From positions 31,419,001-31,483,000 of the forward strand of contig CM056574.1 of the NCBI GenBank assembly GCA_029721435.1: a stretch of 64,000 nucleotides of DNA, read 5' to 3'. The notes under the pieces were generated by a model that made no database searches, was not told where the DNA came from, and was given only the letters and a program-made list of their open reading frames with translations. Of the stretch, positions 22,237 to 33,300 are shown one piece after another (position 1 is the first letter of the stretch; every line of letters begins with the position of its first letter). Source of the stretch: Gymnothorax reevesii (Eukaryota > Chordata > Actinopteri > Anguilliformes > Muraenidae). The translations under genes were made by a program, and so were the position numbers.

Positions 22237-22745
22237 AAGAATAATAAGAAGAAGAAGGGACAGGGGGGTGTTGTGTGATCGTAGAGCAGAGAGTCAGCAG
22301 CTGGATTTTTCCCCTACGGTCAGTATTAGTAGGTGTGTAGGCAAACAAACAAACAAAAACAACCACAACGACCATTATTCATTGCGTCATTACATTTGTG
22401 GGAAGTTATTACAATATTGAAAGTTGAAGATTTTCACTTCCCCTCAAACGTAATAAATCTCTGCAGACATAATAATTATTACATTTGCGGGAAATTGCAT
22501 GTTACATTTGTAGTAGGCAGCGGCTATTACGTTTGTGGAAAATGTATTACGTTTGTCGGATTATTACATTAAAAGCTGCAGATTTTTATTACGCTTGCAG
22601 TTAATTACGTTTGTGGACGTTATTACATTGGCGGGCGTTACACACGCTGTTACTGTAATGCCACGTATGCAGACCGCTTAAATGTGTGAGGGCTGGTTTG
22701 ACCGTATGTTCCGGAGTGGAGGCTGGCTTGACCGCAGTGTACTGA

Positions 22746-23880
22746 GGCGCTAGAGATGATTAAGACATGGGATTTGTTGTATCTCTACTCTCTATTACAC
22801 TCTATTATTTACATGCACGTTCCCTCTACATATGTTTCGTGCACAGTTCACATAACTTACAACTACCAGCGGCATGCATCACTTGCCAGTCCAGGGAATG
22901 AGGTGTGCAATAGCACAACTTGCATGTTGATTCATTCTCATTCCTGCACAGAGTATAAAAGATTGTGCAGTTAACTTCAGCTAGCTCCGAGAATGATCAA
23001 GTCAACTGCGTGCGGGACGGTGACATCCAGCGTTCAGATTCTAGACTGCAGCACTCACTCACTCACCCTTCCTGTCAGAAAAAAGATGGTGGCCTCCAAG
23101 GACCAAAACACTTTTGCGGAAATGGCGTCTTCCTTGACTTGGATTTATACATGCGAAATGCGTTCTCTAGCTGACTGGATTGTCCAATATATCTATGGTT
23201 CGGGCTGCAGAACCAACATGGCGGTGCAAGATGGCGACATCCCTAAAGCAAGGCCCCTGCTATATGTATATATCAATGCATAATTATAAGGCTACGAAAA
23301 CCAAACAAATTTTATTTTATAACGATTATACACCTATATAAACATATTAATGGGTAGTATATTCAGATTTTGCCAATAAACCATGCCAAATATTACACAC
23401 TGGTTCTTTAAGGATGGTAATATAAATGCAAAAAATCTAAAACTTTCACCGACTTCACTGCTATTACTTCCGCCATCCTTACCATTGTCACTGCACTAGG
23501 TGCATTGTGCTTAACTATGCCCTTTAGCTGTGAGCACATTCAGAATATAGAACGGATTCTTGTGGCTTATTGCTTAATGAGTCATGTAAACTATTTTAGT
23601 CAAATCTGTGCCGTTTCACGAGCTACACGAGCGCAGAATTTATGAATGGGTCTTTCCAAGCAAAAGGGTAGGTTTGCAAACCCCTCATTTTTCTGAATGG
23701 GTGGGATAACAGAGAACTTCATGCCCCTCACATAAACCACTGAAAAGTTCTCATTTAATATATCTAATTTAGGGACAATTTTTCAGTACATTTTTTGTGA
23801 CATTCTTGTGTGCGTCGAAAGAGAAGCCTTATTAGCACCTTAAGGGCATTCCTTTCATATTAACCTTATTTCCTTCTTGA
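22746..23880. other. Intergenic sequence, unassigned
   Basis: It holds a TATA-like GTATAAAAG at about 22951 followed by short open frames (22965-23280) that show no family similarity. It could be part of an old LTR or another repeat, but I could not find paired ends. Confidence 0.3.
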
Positions 23881-23885
23881 AAATA

Positions 23886-25481
23886 CAAAACCCAAAACCA
23901 GTGAAGTTGGCATGTTATGTAAATCGTAAATAAAAACGGAATACAATGATTTGCAAATCCTTTTCAACTTATATTCATTTGAATACACTGCAAAGACAAG
24001 ATGTTTAATGTTAAAACTGAGAAACTTTATTTTTATTTTGCAAATAATCATTAACTTAGAATTTAAAGGCAGCAACACGTTGCAAAAAAGTTGGCACAGG
24101 GACCTTTTTACCACTGTGTTACATCGCCTTTCCATTTAACGACACTCAGTAAACGTTTGGGAACCGAGGAGACCAATTTTTGAAGCTTTTCAGGTGGAAC
24201 TCTTTCCCATTCTTGCTTGATGTACAGCTTAAGTTGTTCAACAGTCCGGGGTCTCCGTTGTCGTATTTTACGCTTCATAATGCGCCACAAATTTTCAATG
24301 GGAGACAGATCTGGACTACAGGCAGGCCAGTCTAGTACCCGCGCTCCTCTACTACGGAGCCATGTTGTTGTAACACGTGCAGAATGTGGCTTGGCATTGT
24401 CTTGCTGAAATAAGCAGGGGCGTCCATGAAAAAGACGTTGCTTGGATGGCAACATATGTTGCTCCAAAACCTGTATGTACCTTTCAGCATTAGTGGTGCC
24501 TTCACATATGTGTAAGTTGCCCATGCCTTGGGCACTAATACACCCCCATACCATCACAGATGCTGGCTTTTGAACTTTTCGCCTATAACAGTCCGGATGG
24601 TTCTTTTCCTCTTTTGTCCAGATGACACGACGTCCACAGTTTCCAAAAACAATTTGAAATGTGGACTCGTCAGACCACAGAACACTTTTCCACTATGCAT
24701 CAGTCCATCTTAGATGAACTTGGGCCCAGCGAAGCCGGTGGCGTTTCTGGGAGCTGTTGATAAATGGCTTTCGCTTTGCATTGTAGAGTTTTAACTTGCA
24801 CTTGCAGATGTAGCGACGAACTGTAGTTACTGACAGTGGTTTTCTGAAGTGTCCCAGAGCCCATGTGGTGATGTCCTTGACATACTGATGTCGGTTTTTG
24901 ATGCAGTACCGCCTGAGGGATCGAAGGTCACGGGCATTCAATGTTGGTTTTCGGCCTTGTCGCTTACGTGCAGTGATTTCTCCAGATTCTCCGAACCTTT
25001 TGACGATATTACGGACCGTAGTTGATGAAATCCCTAAATTTCTTGCAATACCTTGTTCATGAATGTTGTTTTTAAACTGTTCGACACAGCTCACGCATTT
25101 GTTCACTAAATGGTGACCCTCGCCCCATCCTTGTTTGTGAATGACTGAGCATTTCAGGGAAGCTGCTTTTTTACCCAATCATGGCACCCACCTGTTCCCA
25201 ATTAGCCCGTTCACCTGTGGGATGTTCCAAATAAGTGTTTGATGAGCATTCCTCAACTCTCTCAGTCTTTTTTGCCACTTGTGCCAGCTTTTTTGAAACA
25301 TGTTGCAGGCATCAAATTCCAAATCTGCAAAAAATTACAAAGTTTGCCTGTTCGAACATTAAGTAACTTGTCTTTGCAGTGTATTCAATTGAATATAGGT
25401 TGAAAAGGATTTGCAAATCACTGTGTTCTGTTTTTATTTACGATTTACACAACGTGCCAACTTCACTGGTTTTGGGTTTTG
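23886..25481 (-). mobile_element. Tc1/mariner-type transposon, 1596 bp, nearly intact
   Basis: The ends are CAAAACCCAAAACCAGTGAA on both sides (inverted), with terminal inverted repeats of about 125 bp that are over 90% identical by eye. They are flanked by TA at 23884-23885 and 25482-25483, the Tc1/mariner target duplication. A single minus-strand transposase gene fills the centre. The good repeat identity suggests a fairly young insertion. Confidence 0.95.
24108..25178 (-). pseudogene. Tc1-type transposase, interrupted by one in-frame stop
   Basis: This is a DNA transposase with an N-terminal helix-turn-helix region followed by a DDE catalytic domain. From ATG 25178 the frame runs about 356 codons to the stop at 24108, broken only by TAG at 24693-24695 (codon 162). 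HTH signature residues include ARNLGISSTTVRNIVKRFGE (about residues 45-64). The catalytic motifs are SVLWSDES (first Asp, just after the stop), [11 protein letters not shown] (second Asp) and [17 protein letters not shown] (Glu). The family usually has about 340 residues. The stop sits where related proteins have a sense codon before [10 protein letters not shown] and removes the whole catalytic domain. No readthrough context is evident. Confidence 0.92.
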
Positions 25482-27062
25482 TAAGTGTTTGAAGATTTTA
25501 TTCCATACAAAGATTCAAATTTAGGTGTAAGCAGAAAAAAATTGTTGTTTTTTTGGAGGGTTCCGTATGTGATGCTGTTCCGTCCATCAGTTACCCCATT
25601 TACATTCTCAACAAATATCATAAAATAAACACTTTTAAAGAAATTTTTCTGTTTTGAGCGTCAAAACTACTCATCTCCTCGCAACATTAGTGGTATGATG
25701 GTTTATTTCTTGAGTAGTTACAAAGAGAAACACGTCTTATTTCAGTCGCCCGGAATTCCGTCAATCATCACATTACGTGACCAGCATTTTTTGATCCTCC
25801 TCTATTCAAAACGCCCGCCAGAAATGGAAAAAAATCCATTTGCAGTGGATGATGGCCACAAAATGAAGACGTCACCAATTTTGTTATTTACAGCAATGGC
25901 GTCTTCACGCTGTCATACACGGAGGTAGGTTATCCGTCAACAAAATCACATACACGACCATTGTCAAGAAGTTTTGTTCGCTACTCTGTTATTTCGTGGA
26001 ATATTCAAGGAGTATTCCGGATTATATATGGGTCATTCCATAAAATGGAGAACCAGAGACCCTGCATTTTTTTCCAGGACTATATGATTCACAAAATTGT
26101 ATGCCACCTGTAGAAAATCTAAGTATATAAGAGTATATAAAAAAAGCTAACACAGGCAATATAATTCTGAAAAGATAAATAAAAAAACTGCATGTCTTTG
26201 AAAAACTTGTGGATAAAAAGTGTCCAAATTTGTTACATTCATTGCCTTCAGACTGTGAATGTAAAATTCTCAGAATTTTTAAGTAAAAGTCTGGCTGAAA
26301 TGGCATTTGTTCTTAACTTCAATTCCAAGTGATTAACCCACAATGGCAATTAACTGGGAAATCCAGATGTATGACACTGCAATTAGCGCTTAAAATATTG
26401 TTGTGAACATAACTGATGGTGTCCTGAAAGGTTCCGTTGAAACAGTGCTGAGAAAACCCAGGAAGCAATGTATTTCTTTGATTATATTATCTAGATTTTC
26501 GTACCAACGTGTAGAGATTAATCTGTTTCGTAACCGTCCAAAATATTATCTCAGAAAACAAACGGGTTTTTATAAAATTCTTTTTGTGGAGCAAGATTTT
26601 TCGTGTCATATTTTTCCAAGTTACGTTCAACGCGAGCCGGGCTCGCTGCCCAATCTCCCGTATCCCCTTGGGGTCTCACAGTGGTCACAGATATGGATTT
26701 CGTTTTGAACCTCCTACTTCCCATCTGGGAACTAGTCTATCGTCTTCATGAAGGAAGCTGAGCAGGTTTGTATTTTTGTGTTCCAGAAAGTTACGTTCAA
26801 ATGGAGTGACATTCAATCACTAAAATCTTTTGATAAATCACTGATTTTCAGCACAGGTATGTTTTCTATGGGGATTCATAATTTGGCCTACCGTTTCACG
26901 TGTTTGAAGGAGTGGTGCATCGTTTTTGGTCGTGGAAGCTTCGGCCTTGGCGATTTGTTTAGAATTTGGACACGGAAGTAGTTTTGTGTCTTCGTTATGT
27001 TCAACAAAGCCATTGCTGAAACAGCTTTCAATGGTTTTTACCAACTGATTGTTGATTGTTCA

Positions 27063-27521
27063 CTAGGGCTGGGACTTTAACGCGTTAACTTGGATTAATT
27101 AATTACAGGAAAAATAACGCGCTAAAAATAACGCGTTTAATCGCACCTTTCTCAGTTCCCTCATTTCTGGCACACCGGTAACACTGATGCGCACACACTT
27201 TAGCCCAGTAGGTGGCGGTAATGCACCTTAAGTTGTAAAATGTTGAATATAAAGGCTATAATTGCACTTGTGAGTTTGCACTAATCAGTGAATGTAGTAC
27301 ACAGATGAAAAATGCACTGATAAATATAGATGAAAAATAAACATTTTTGTTGTTTAAGATCACGTGTCTATTCATTGATTCAGTTGTCAACCAAAATTTA
27401 TGAATTGAAAAACTTTGCTGATAGTGTCAAAAATTGGTATTTGATAAAAATTCAATTAATCGAGATTAAGTAATTACAAAGCCTGTAATTAATTAGATTT
27501 TTTTTTTCACTTTTCACCCCT
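27063..27521. mobile_element. hAT-type MITE, about 460 bp
   Basis: The left end AGGGCTGGGACTTTAACGCG is followed by TTAATTAATTACAGG, and the right part has an inverted AATTAATCGAGATTAAGTAA block, ending TTTTCACCCCT. The flanks ATTGTTCA (27055-27062) and ATTGTTTA (27522-27529) match at 7 of 8. This is the AGGGCTGGG..TTAATC type of MITE common in vertebrates. Confidence 0.75.
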
Positions 27522-28131
27522 ATTGTTTACATGTCTACCGGCACCTCTCATCCATATAGTTTCTCAATGAAACCTCCACTCGGCAGTTTGGTGTATTTTT
27601 GTGGGGGTTGTGGCAAACTGGGGCATGGCCAGTCGCTGCTGTTATTGTGTCCATGTTGCGTTCAACGCGCATTGGTGAAAGAAAGGATATATTTTTCAAA
27701 ATAGAAAGGATTTTGATGGAAGTTGTTTGGCTAATTTCCCTGTTTCACATTACTATTTTTATGCCCCACCCTCCAAAGAGGAAAGGGGGCATTATGTCGA
27801 CACCATATCCGTCGTCCGTTAACTTTTCGTTTCCATGGGATAACTATAGAATCCCTCGTCGTACTGATGCCATTTCTTCATGGCATATTGGAAGTGGCTA
27901 GAGGAAGGTTGCTTTCGAAAACCAGTGTCGTGCCATATCTAATATGGCCACCACAGCAGCCATCTCAATATGCCCTTGATCAACATACAGGCGGGGGCAT
28001 ATGCCACGCTCTGCATCGCTCTGGATGAATGAATATCCCAAGGTACTTGTACTATGGCATTCGCTTGATTTCAGAGCCATCAAAGGCACACATCTTAAAA
28101 TGTACTTTCCCTCGATGAACAGGATGTAGAG

Positions 28132-28150
28132 GTGTGTGTGTGTGTGTGTG
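28132..28150 (+). repeat. (GT)n microsatellite
   Basis: About nine GT units at the 3' side (in LINE orientation) of the LINE relic. Confidence 0.9.
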
Positions 28151-28322
28151 TTTTACATTTTAAACTGAGTGCTGAAAAGGATCAAAGGCTGTCTGCTGGG
28201 CGGATAACACCTCATCCACTGAATTAGCAAAAGTATAAAGTACGGTATCATCAGCATAGAGGTGTACCTTAAAGCGATTTTCAAAAGAGACCATATTATT
28301 TATATACAAAGTATAAAGTTAA

Positions 28323-29135
28323 AGTGCCAGTAAATACCTTGCATGCCTTCAATGATATCTCAATTGTGACAACATATAAAAATGGTATCAGTAGGTAGGG
28401 AAATCATTCATCTTCACGTCAATATGTTATACAAATTTTTACGACATCAAAAAATATGGATTTTGATGTTAAAAACTCACTCAACCCTCAAACTGTCGCG
28501 CGAGCGAAAATGTGATGTCATTTGAGTAAGTACCACGTGACATGTGACGTAGCACACACAACAGCAATGGCGAAAAGAATCAAGTTGACAGCCTCGGAGA
28601 GAAAACGCCGGAAAATTGCCCTTGATGCCAAAAGAAGACGATCCCTAGTATATATTGGGAGTGCTATTGATCGGTGGGAGAGTCTGAGAGAGCGACTGGG
28701 CATTGACAATAATGAGTTGGCCCTAACTTTGATGGATTAGTAAGTTGAAATGTCGTGTTGGTTTTTCTTAGGAACATTTCTCACGCTACTCGAGTTCATA
28801 AAACTATACAACGTAAATGGTAGTGTGCCTCGAATGGGGGAATTATGTTTTGCTTATCGTGTTTGCCTCCACATTCTCCAAAGACGTTCCTGTCTGTCTT
28901 CTTTTTCGTCCGCGCGACGCCGTCTTTGTTTACAGTGCGCGATTTCGACCCACAATGCTTTGCGCGGTACATAATCTAGCCGATCTATTTTTAGACCTGG
29001 AAACCCTGAAAAATTGCATTTCCTAAGGTTATTTTTGGTCAAATATTTTTTATAATTTTTTTTTGGGCCATATTACAGATAGCTTGACTTTTGGAATTTT
29101 TTTTAAAAAACACATGCAAGGTATTTACTGGCACT
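28323..29135. mobile_element. 813-bp DNA transposon with 23-bp perfect terminal repeats, inside the LINE
   Basis: Both ends read AGTGCCAGTAAATACCTTGC plus ATG and are identical for 23 bp. It splits the LINE reverse transcriptase exactly between motifs B and C, so its limits are well defined. A 3-bp TAA duplication is possible (TAA at 28320-28322 and at 29137-29139). A 3-bp TWA target would suggest PIF/Harbinger or ISL2EU, but this is inference. It carries the small plus-strand ORF at 28522. Confidence 0.82.
28522..28740 (+). CDS. Small basic ORF in the transposon, 72 aa, transposon-associated motif
   Basis: From ATG 28522 (or the second Met at 28567) the product is strongly basic, with KRIKLTASERKRRKIALDAK and KRRR, a likely nuclear-localisation tract. 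It continues into SAIDRWESLRERLGIDNNEL ALTLMD. The RW..L...G...D.ELAL.LMD pattern resembles, from memory, an N-terminal segment seen in many fish proteins that travel with DNA transposons. The catalytic region is absent, so this is probably exon 1 of a deleted transposase or accessory gene. A GT dinucleotide follows the stop codon closely (TTAGTAAGTTG), so splicing in the parent gene at or just before the stop is possible. Expression is unknown. Confidence 0.45.
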   Translation: MSKYHVTCDVAHTTAMAKRIKLTASERKRRKIALDAKRRRSLVYIGSAIDRWESLRERLGIDNNELALTLMD

Positions 29136-30329
29136 ATAAGGTCCTACAATTGACCCCTGTGGTACCCCGTTAGTGACCTCCAGAAGAGTTGATTGAGTAG
29201 AGTCTGCTGTAATATATTGTGTTCTATCTGAAGGATAACTTGTGAATTATTGGCAAGCATTCTGATCTAGTCTTAGTCGATCAACTGTGAGTGAATGATC
29301 TACTGTATCACAGGCCTTGGACAGATCAACAAACAGGGCAGCACTGTGATGCCCACCATCAATGGCAAAAACATCATTCAGAACAAATGATGCCACTGAT
29401 ACAGCATTGTGACCAGATCTAAAATCAGACTGAAATGTACAACTGTATTTAGAATGTATTTTTTGTTCAAAAATCTATGAAGCTGGCGATTAACCAAGGA
29501 TTCAAGAATCTCAGCTAAACAAGTTCGCTTTGAAATTGTACAATACTTAAGGTCTCTAATTTCGCCGCCCTTGAAGTGGAAGCACAAGTTCATTTTTCCA
29601 GATTTTGGGTACAATTCCCAAGGTTAATGAAAGATTAAAAATATGTGTTAAAGGCCAGGCTATAACTGGAACCGCTTACCTCAACAGCCTGGGGTCCAAA
29701 AGATCAGCACCTGCAGACTGTTAGTGGTCAATTTTCAAAAGAGCATCACCCACTTTCAATTCAGAAAAAAGGTAAAAGAGAAACCACAGTGTTTCATATC
29801 ATCTAGGAGCTCTGGTCCTGATTTTAAAATACCATTTTGTTTACCATCCTATTCTCTCCTATTCCTGACATTTATTAGATTAGGATTCGATCAAACTGAT
29901 GGCTTACAATAATGAAGTGTTAGTTAGAGGCATTATAAATTTCCCTCTTGTCACTTATGCAACCAGAGTTAGACTATTTCTCTGGGGGGGACCACCAGCA
30001 CATGTAGGTATTGAATTTAGAAAAAATTTATCAATCAGCTTTTAAAAAGCTGATTTTTCTTTCAGAATCATAATTGAACACTCGCTTTGCTGCTGCCTGA
30101 GAAAAATCCAATCAGAAACAGCTCTGGTTTTTCTAGGTTTTGTCCTCGCTGAAATCCTTTCAGTTACTATCTCAGTAATGCATAGTAGAACCACACAGTA
30201 TATCAGTCCTTGATTTCAGTCTCCTAAGCTGCTAGTTCATCAGCAATGGCATTAAAAGCATTTCAAAAATATGCAAAGGCCAGATCTGGATTATATGTGA
30301 GGGGCACCCTGTCTTTTTTGCTTCAGAGG

Positions 30330-33300
30330 GCTGATGTTTTTTCAGTACTAAAGTGCCATACCTTTGGGCTATTGTGGCTTTACCTTGCTGCTACAGTGGG
30401 AACAAAATATTTTTTGTAGTGAGAGAGAATTTTTTTTATTAACTGGTGGATGGGTGTTAATGGAAAATATTTTAGGCTGTTTGCAGATCTAGCTTGGTTT
30501 AGGAGCTTTATTCATACAATTCCTGGGCACCAATAATGGGACATAACACATATTCTATATAGTTCACGGGCACCCTTTCTCTTGAATATTCAAAATACAT
30601 TTTGTGTCTACCCAGTATTATTAGGATATTCCAACTGAGTGCATCAGTTGAGCAGTTCCATATATGCTAACGTCTACATCTGCGTAAAGGGCTTAACATT
30701 ATCTGACTTAAGGCTAATGTAATGGTGGGCTACTTGGTGCTAATTTCTCTTAGCTGTCAACACAGGATGGCAAAGGATTTCAGATAACAGCTTTGCAGTT
30801 TAATCCAACTAGAAAGCGAGAAAAAAGAGAGTAGTCACTACACATTCGTATTTGTTAGCCAAACTACTTTGGTCCAAAGTTTGATAAGCTAACATTAACA
30901 TAAGCTAGCTTAGGTTTATTACTGTGTGGTGGTCAATCTTCCTGAGCAAGCTAGCCAGAATATAACAAACTTTCATAATTTCAATTAACTGCAAGTCAAC
31001 AGTTGCTGTAATGACAAAAGACTAAATGGTGGCATAACATTATATTTTACCTGTATTTTGGGCCAGCTTTTCCTGTTCTTCCTTCGTAAGATGAATGCTT
31101 CATGGGAAGATCATCAGTGATATTATTACCCATCATAATACCAAATTTTTGTTATCAAACTGTCCACAAGGAGGCCCCCAGTGGCAGCCTCAACTGCCTT
31201 GTATTATTTTGCCATGACTGAATTATGGAGTATAGATGTTGAGCTTTTCCATTAAAAAAAAACAAATAGGCATATGAAACACCACTACTTGGGGTTCCCC
31301 AAGCCATAGGGGGTACCTTTTGCAGCCGGCAATACTGCAAATTGGACAAAAAAGCCCTGATGGCTGCTTGCTGCAAAAGATCTCACAAAGAAAAATACAG
31401 AAGCTACCTTGCAAGATGCTAATCACCGATGAACGGCAAAAAATGAAACGGAGCCTTCCCGCTGTTTTCTGCTCCTTAAACTGGTAATGTCACATGCAAC
31501 ATTCCCAACATGAATTTCAATTTCAGAACACATTCCAAGCACGAGATTTGCTCAAGGTCCATAGCACACACAGAACAGTGCTTGGCACTCAAATAGCATG
31601 TTCAAAGAGTCAAAATAATTATATTAATAATAATTATATTACCTTGTCTCCACCCAGACAACTAGGGACCATTGATTCACTGATGTCTGTCAGTAAGACA
31701 ATTTTGGTTAAGATTGCCATTTTCATTGGAACTGTTTAATAAATTGAATTACAATGGAATTATTCCTTCTACTTTGATTGAAATGGGAACAGACAGGTAT
31801 GCCTGTGGCTGACACACTTACAGCTAGAGGATCCCTCATGGCAAACTTGTTTTAGTTTGCAACTTGAACAAAGTCTATGGTACATTTAAATTACCTTAAA
31901 TTGTTTTATTGAGAAATGTTAATGAAAAGCCAGATTCTTTAGTATAGAATTTGTTAAACACAAGGAACAACATAAAATTAATTTTATGATCATTTCACAG
32001 TCCAGTACCATGATTATTGCATTTTTAAATAATGTTGATTTTACACAAGGAACAAGATCATACTGAAGCTCTGCACAGTCCTTTTCATGCCGCCCTAATG
32101 TAACTTTCCTTGTCTGTCTGATCTTACACCCCCCTTTCCCACTTTTTCTCCTTTTTCCCCTAATTTTTAATTTATTGCTTGAGAGTGAAATTGAAATGGC
32201 CCTGGGAAGTATTCCTAGGCTCTAGGTCATTTTCTAAAGCCCCTCTTGTTTAAATTGATATTGCTGAATGTGCTTCACATAGAATTGATGTATGTGGTCT
32301 GCTCTCGCTTAGCGTATTTTAGAAAATAACTTAAGGGTGTTGCCAACGACATTCAACATATTCCAACAGCATTTTAGCGACATATATTTCACTTAACCGT
32401 GACGGAAGCCTTTTCGCAAGGGTAGTCATTTTGCTATGACGTGATAAAAGGAAATTCTGGTCTAGACGAGATGGTCATTGACTGGATGAGATGAAACTGA
32501 TACGCTTCTATAATTAAGTTATTTCTAAGGTTCAAGGCCTCCAACGACCCACAGACAGAGCCATTATCTCCAAATGTGGTAAATATTCCCAGGACTGGCC
32601 AGCCAACCAAATTCCTCCAAGAGTGTATCAATGATCCATCCACAAAGTCAGAAAAGAGCCCGCACAAATACGAAAGGCTCGCTCCCTTCAGATTAGGTCA
32701 GCACTCGTGATTCTACTGTTTGATGGAGTTGGCAAAGATCCAATCCATGGGAGAGTTGCAAAAGGCACATGCATATTGACTCATCTCACATTTGCCAGCT
32801 GACATATCTACAGATAAAATACAATGCAGTCGTGTGACCACGGGCCATGGTACTGATCTTGTCTTATTGCCAATTTGGATGACTGAATCAACCTCTTGGC
32901 TTAAATCTCTAACCTTCTTACTCCAAGTTGAGCATCCTTATCTCTGGACTGCGGGCTGCCTCCTCAAAGTTTACATAAAGTTGCATCATGTCAATAATGC
33001 CAAGTTGTGCAAAGCAACTCATGAGCAGCGAAGAGTGATAATTATTCTCAAGAGCTTTGAGCCTGGAGTATACCTAGAACAGTATTTGGGGATATATTAA
33101 ATCTTCTTATAAAACACCATTCTGCAATGCAATTAAAATGAGGAGTCTTAATATCCTCCAAGTGAAAAATGTTTCACTCAAAATCAGATTTTCACCTTTG
33201 TTCTTAGTCTATTGCAAGTAATTTTATAAAACTCAAAAATTTCCCCTTGAATTTTCCCCGCAAATTGGCCATAATTTAAGTTGATTTTCATCATTTGCAG

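Larger units (their letters stand above)
17877..22643. mobile_element. Foldback element B, 4.77 kb, inserted in the arm of A
   Basis: Inverted arms at 17877-18245 and 22258-22643 match over about 370-390 bp. Both arms carry many copies of a CCRCAAAYGTAATA motif in both orientations, then a shared unique part containing the GCCTACACACCTACTAATAC segment and a G/C run. The 7-bp flanks ACGCTGT occur at 17870-17876 and 22644-22650, and removing B restores element A. The interior (18300-22240) has no recognised transposase and is largely occupied by another repeat. The superfamily is not assigned. The apparently open frames in both arms are a by-product of the motif array. Confidence 0.82.
14977..22745. 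mobile_element. Foldback element A, about 3.0 kb, split by element B
   Basis: Nearly the whole element is one long inverted repeat. The outer ends are TCAGTAC...CTGCGGT on the left and its inverse (GACCGCAG..GTACTGA) at 22730-22745. The left arm runs 14977 to about 16530. The right arm runs about 16990-17876 and resumes at 22644-22745 after element B. Paired landmarks include AATATTCTGAGGATG (15285) with its inverse near 17560, and AATGGCATGTGATCTCTACT (16328) with its inverse near 17200. The loop is about 16530-16990. No transposase was recognised. The right arm also has an insertion at about 17600-17735 with a CTGTCCGTCCGTCCATC-type tract. I see no clear duplication at the outer ends. Confidence 0.82.
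28120..30330 (-). mobile_element. LINE relic (L2/Rex1/CR1-like reverse transcriptase), interrupted
   Basis: Read on the minus strand, reverse-transcriptase motifs appear in the right order: LSKACDTVDHS (motif A, 29290-29327), GVPQGSIVGP (motif B, about 29140-29168) and LYADDTVLY (motif C, catalytic YADD, 28240-28262) within INNMVSFENRFKVHLYADDT. Motifs B and C are separated by the 813-bp insert described next. Frames are shifted between A and the upstream part (29380-30330), where more decayed LINE sequence continues. It is dead. The exact clade cannot be given from motifs alone. Confidence 0.85.

Noticed and set aside
17840..22572. Similar open frames of 90 and 79 codons in the two arms of element B (minus 17840-18112; plus 22333-22572)
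   Set aside because: They are mirror images created by the inverted arms, and the motif array lacks stops in that frame. The amino acid pattern (YYICG, TFVVGSG) only echoes the DNA motif.
22651..23290. Possible solo LTR starting TGTTACTG with a TATA-like GTATAAAAG at 22951
   Set aside because: The first 95 bp belong to the arm of foldback A, and I could find no matching end or target duplication.
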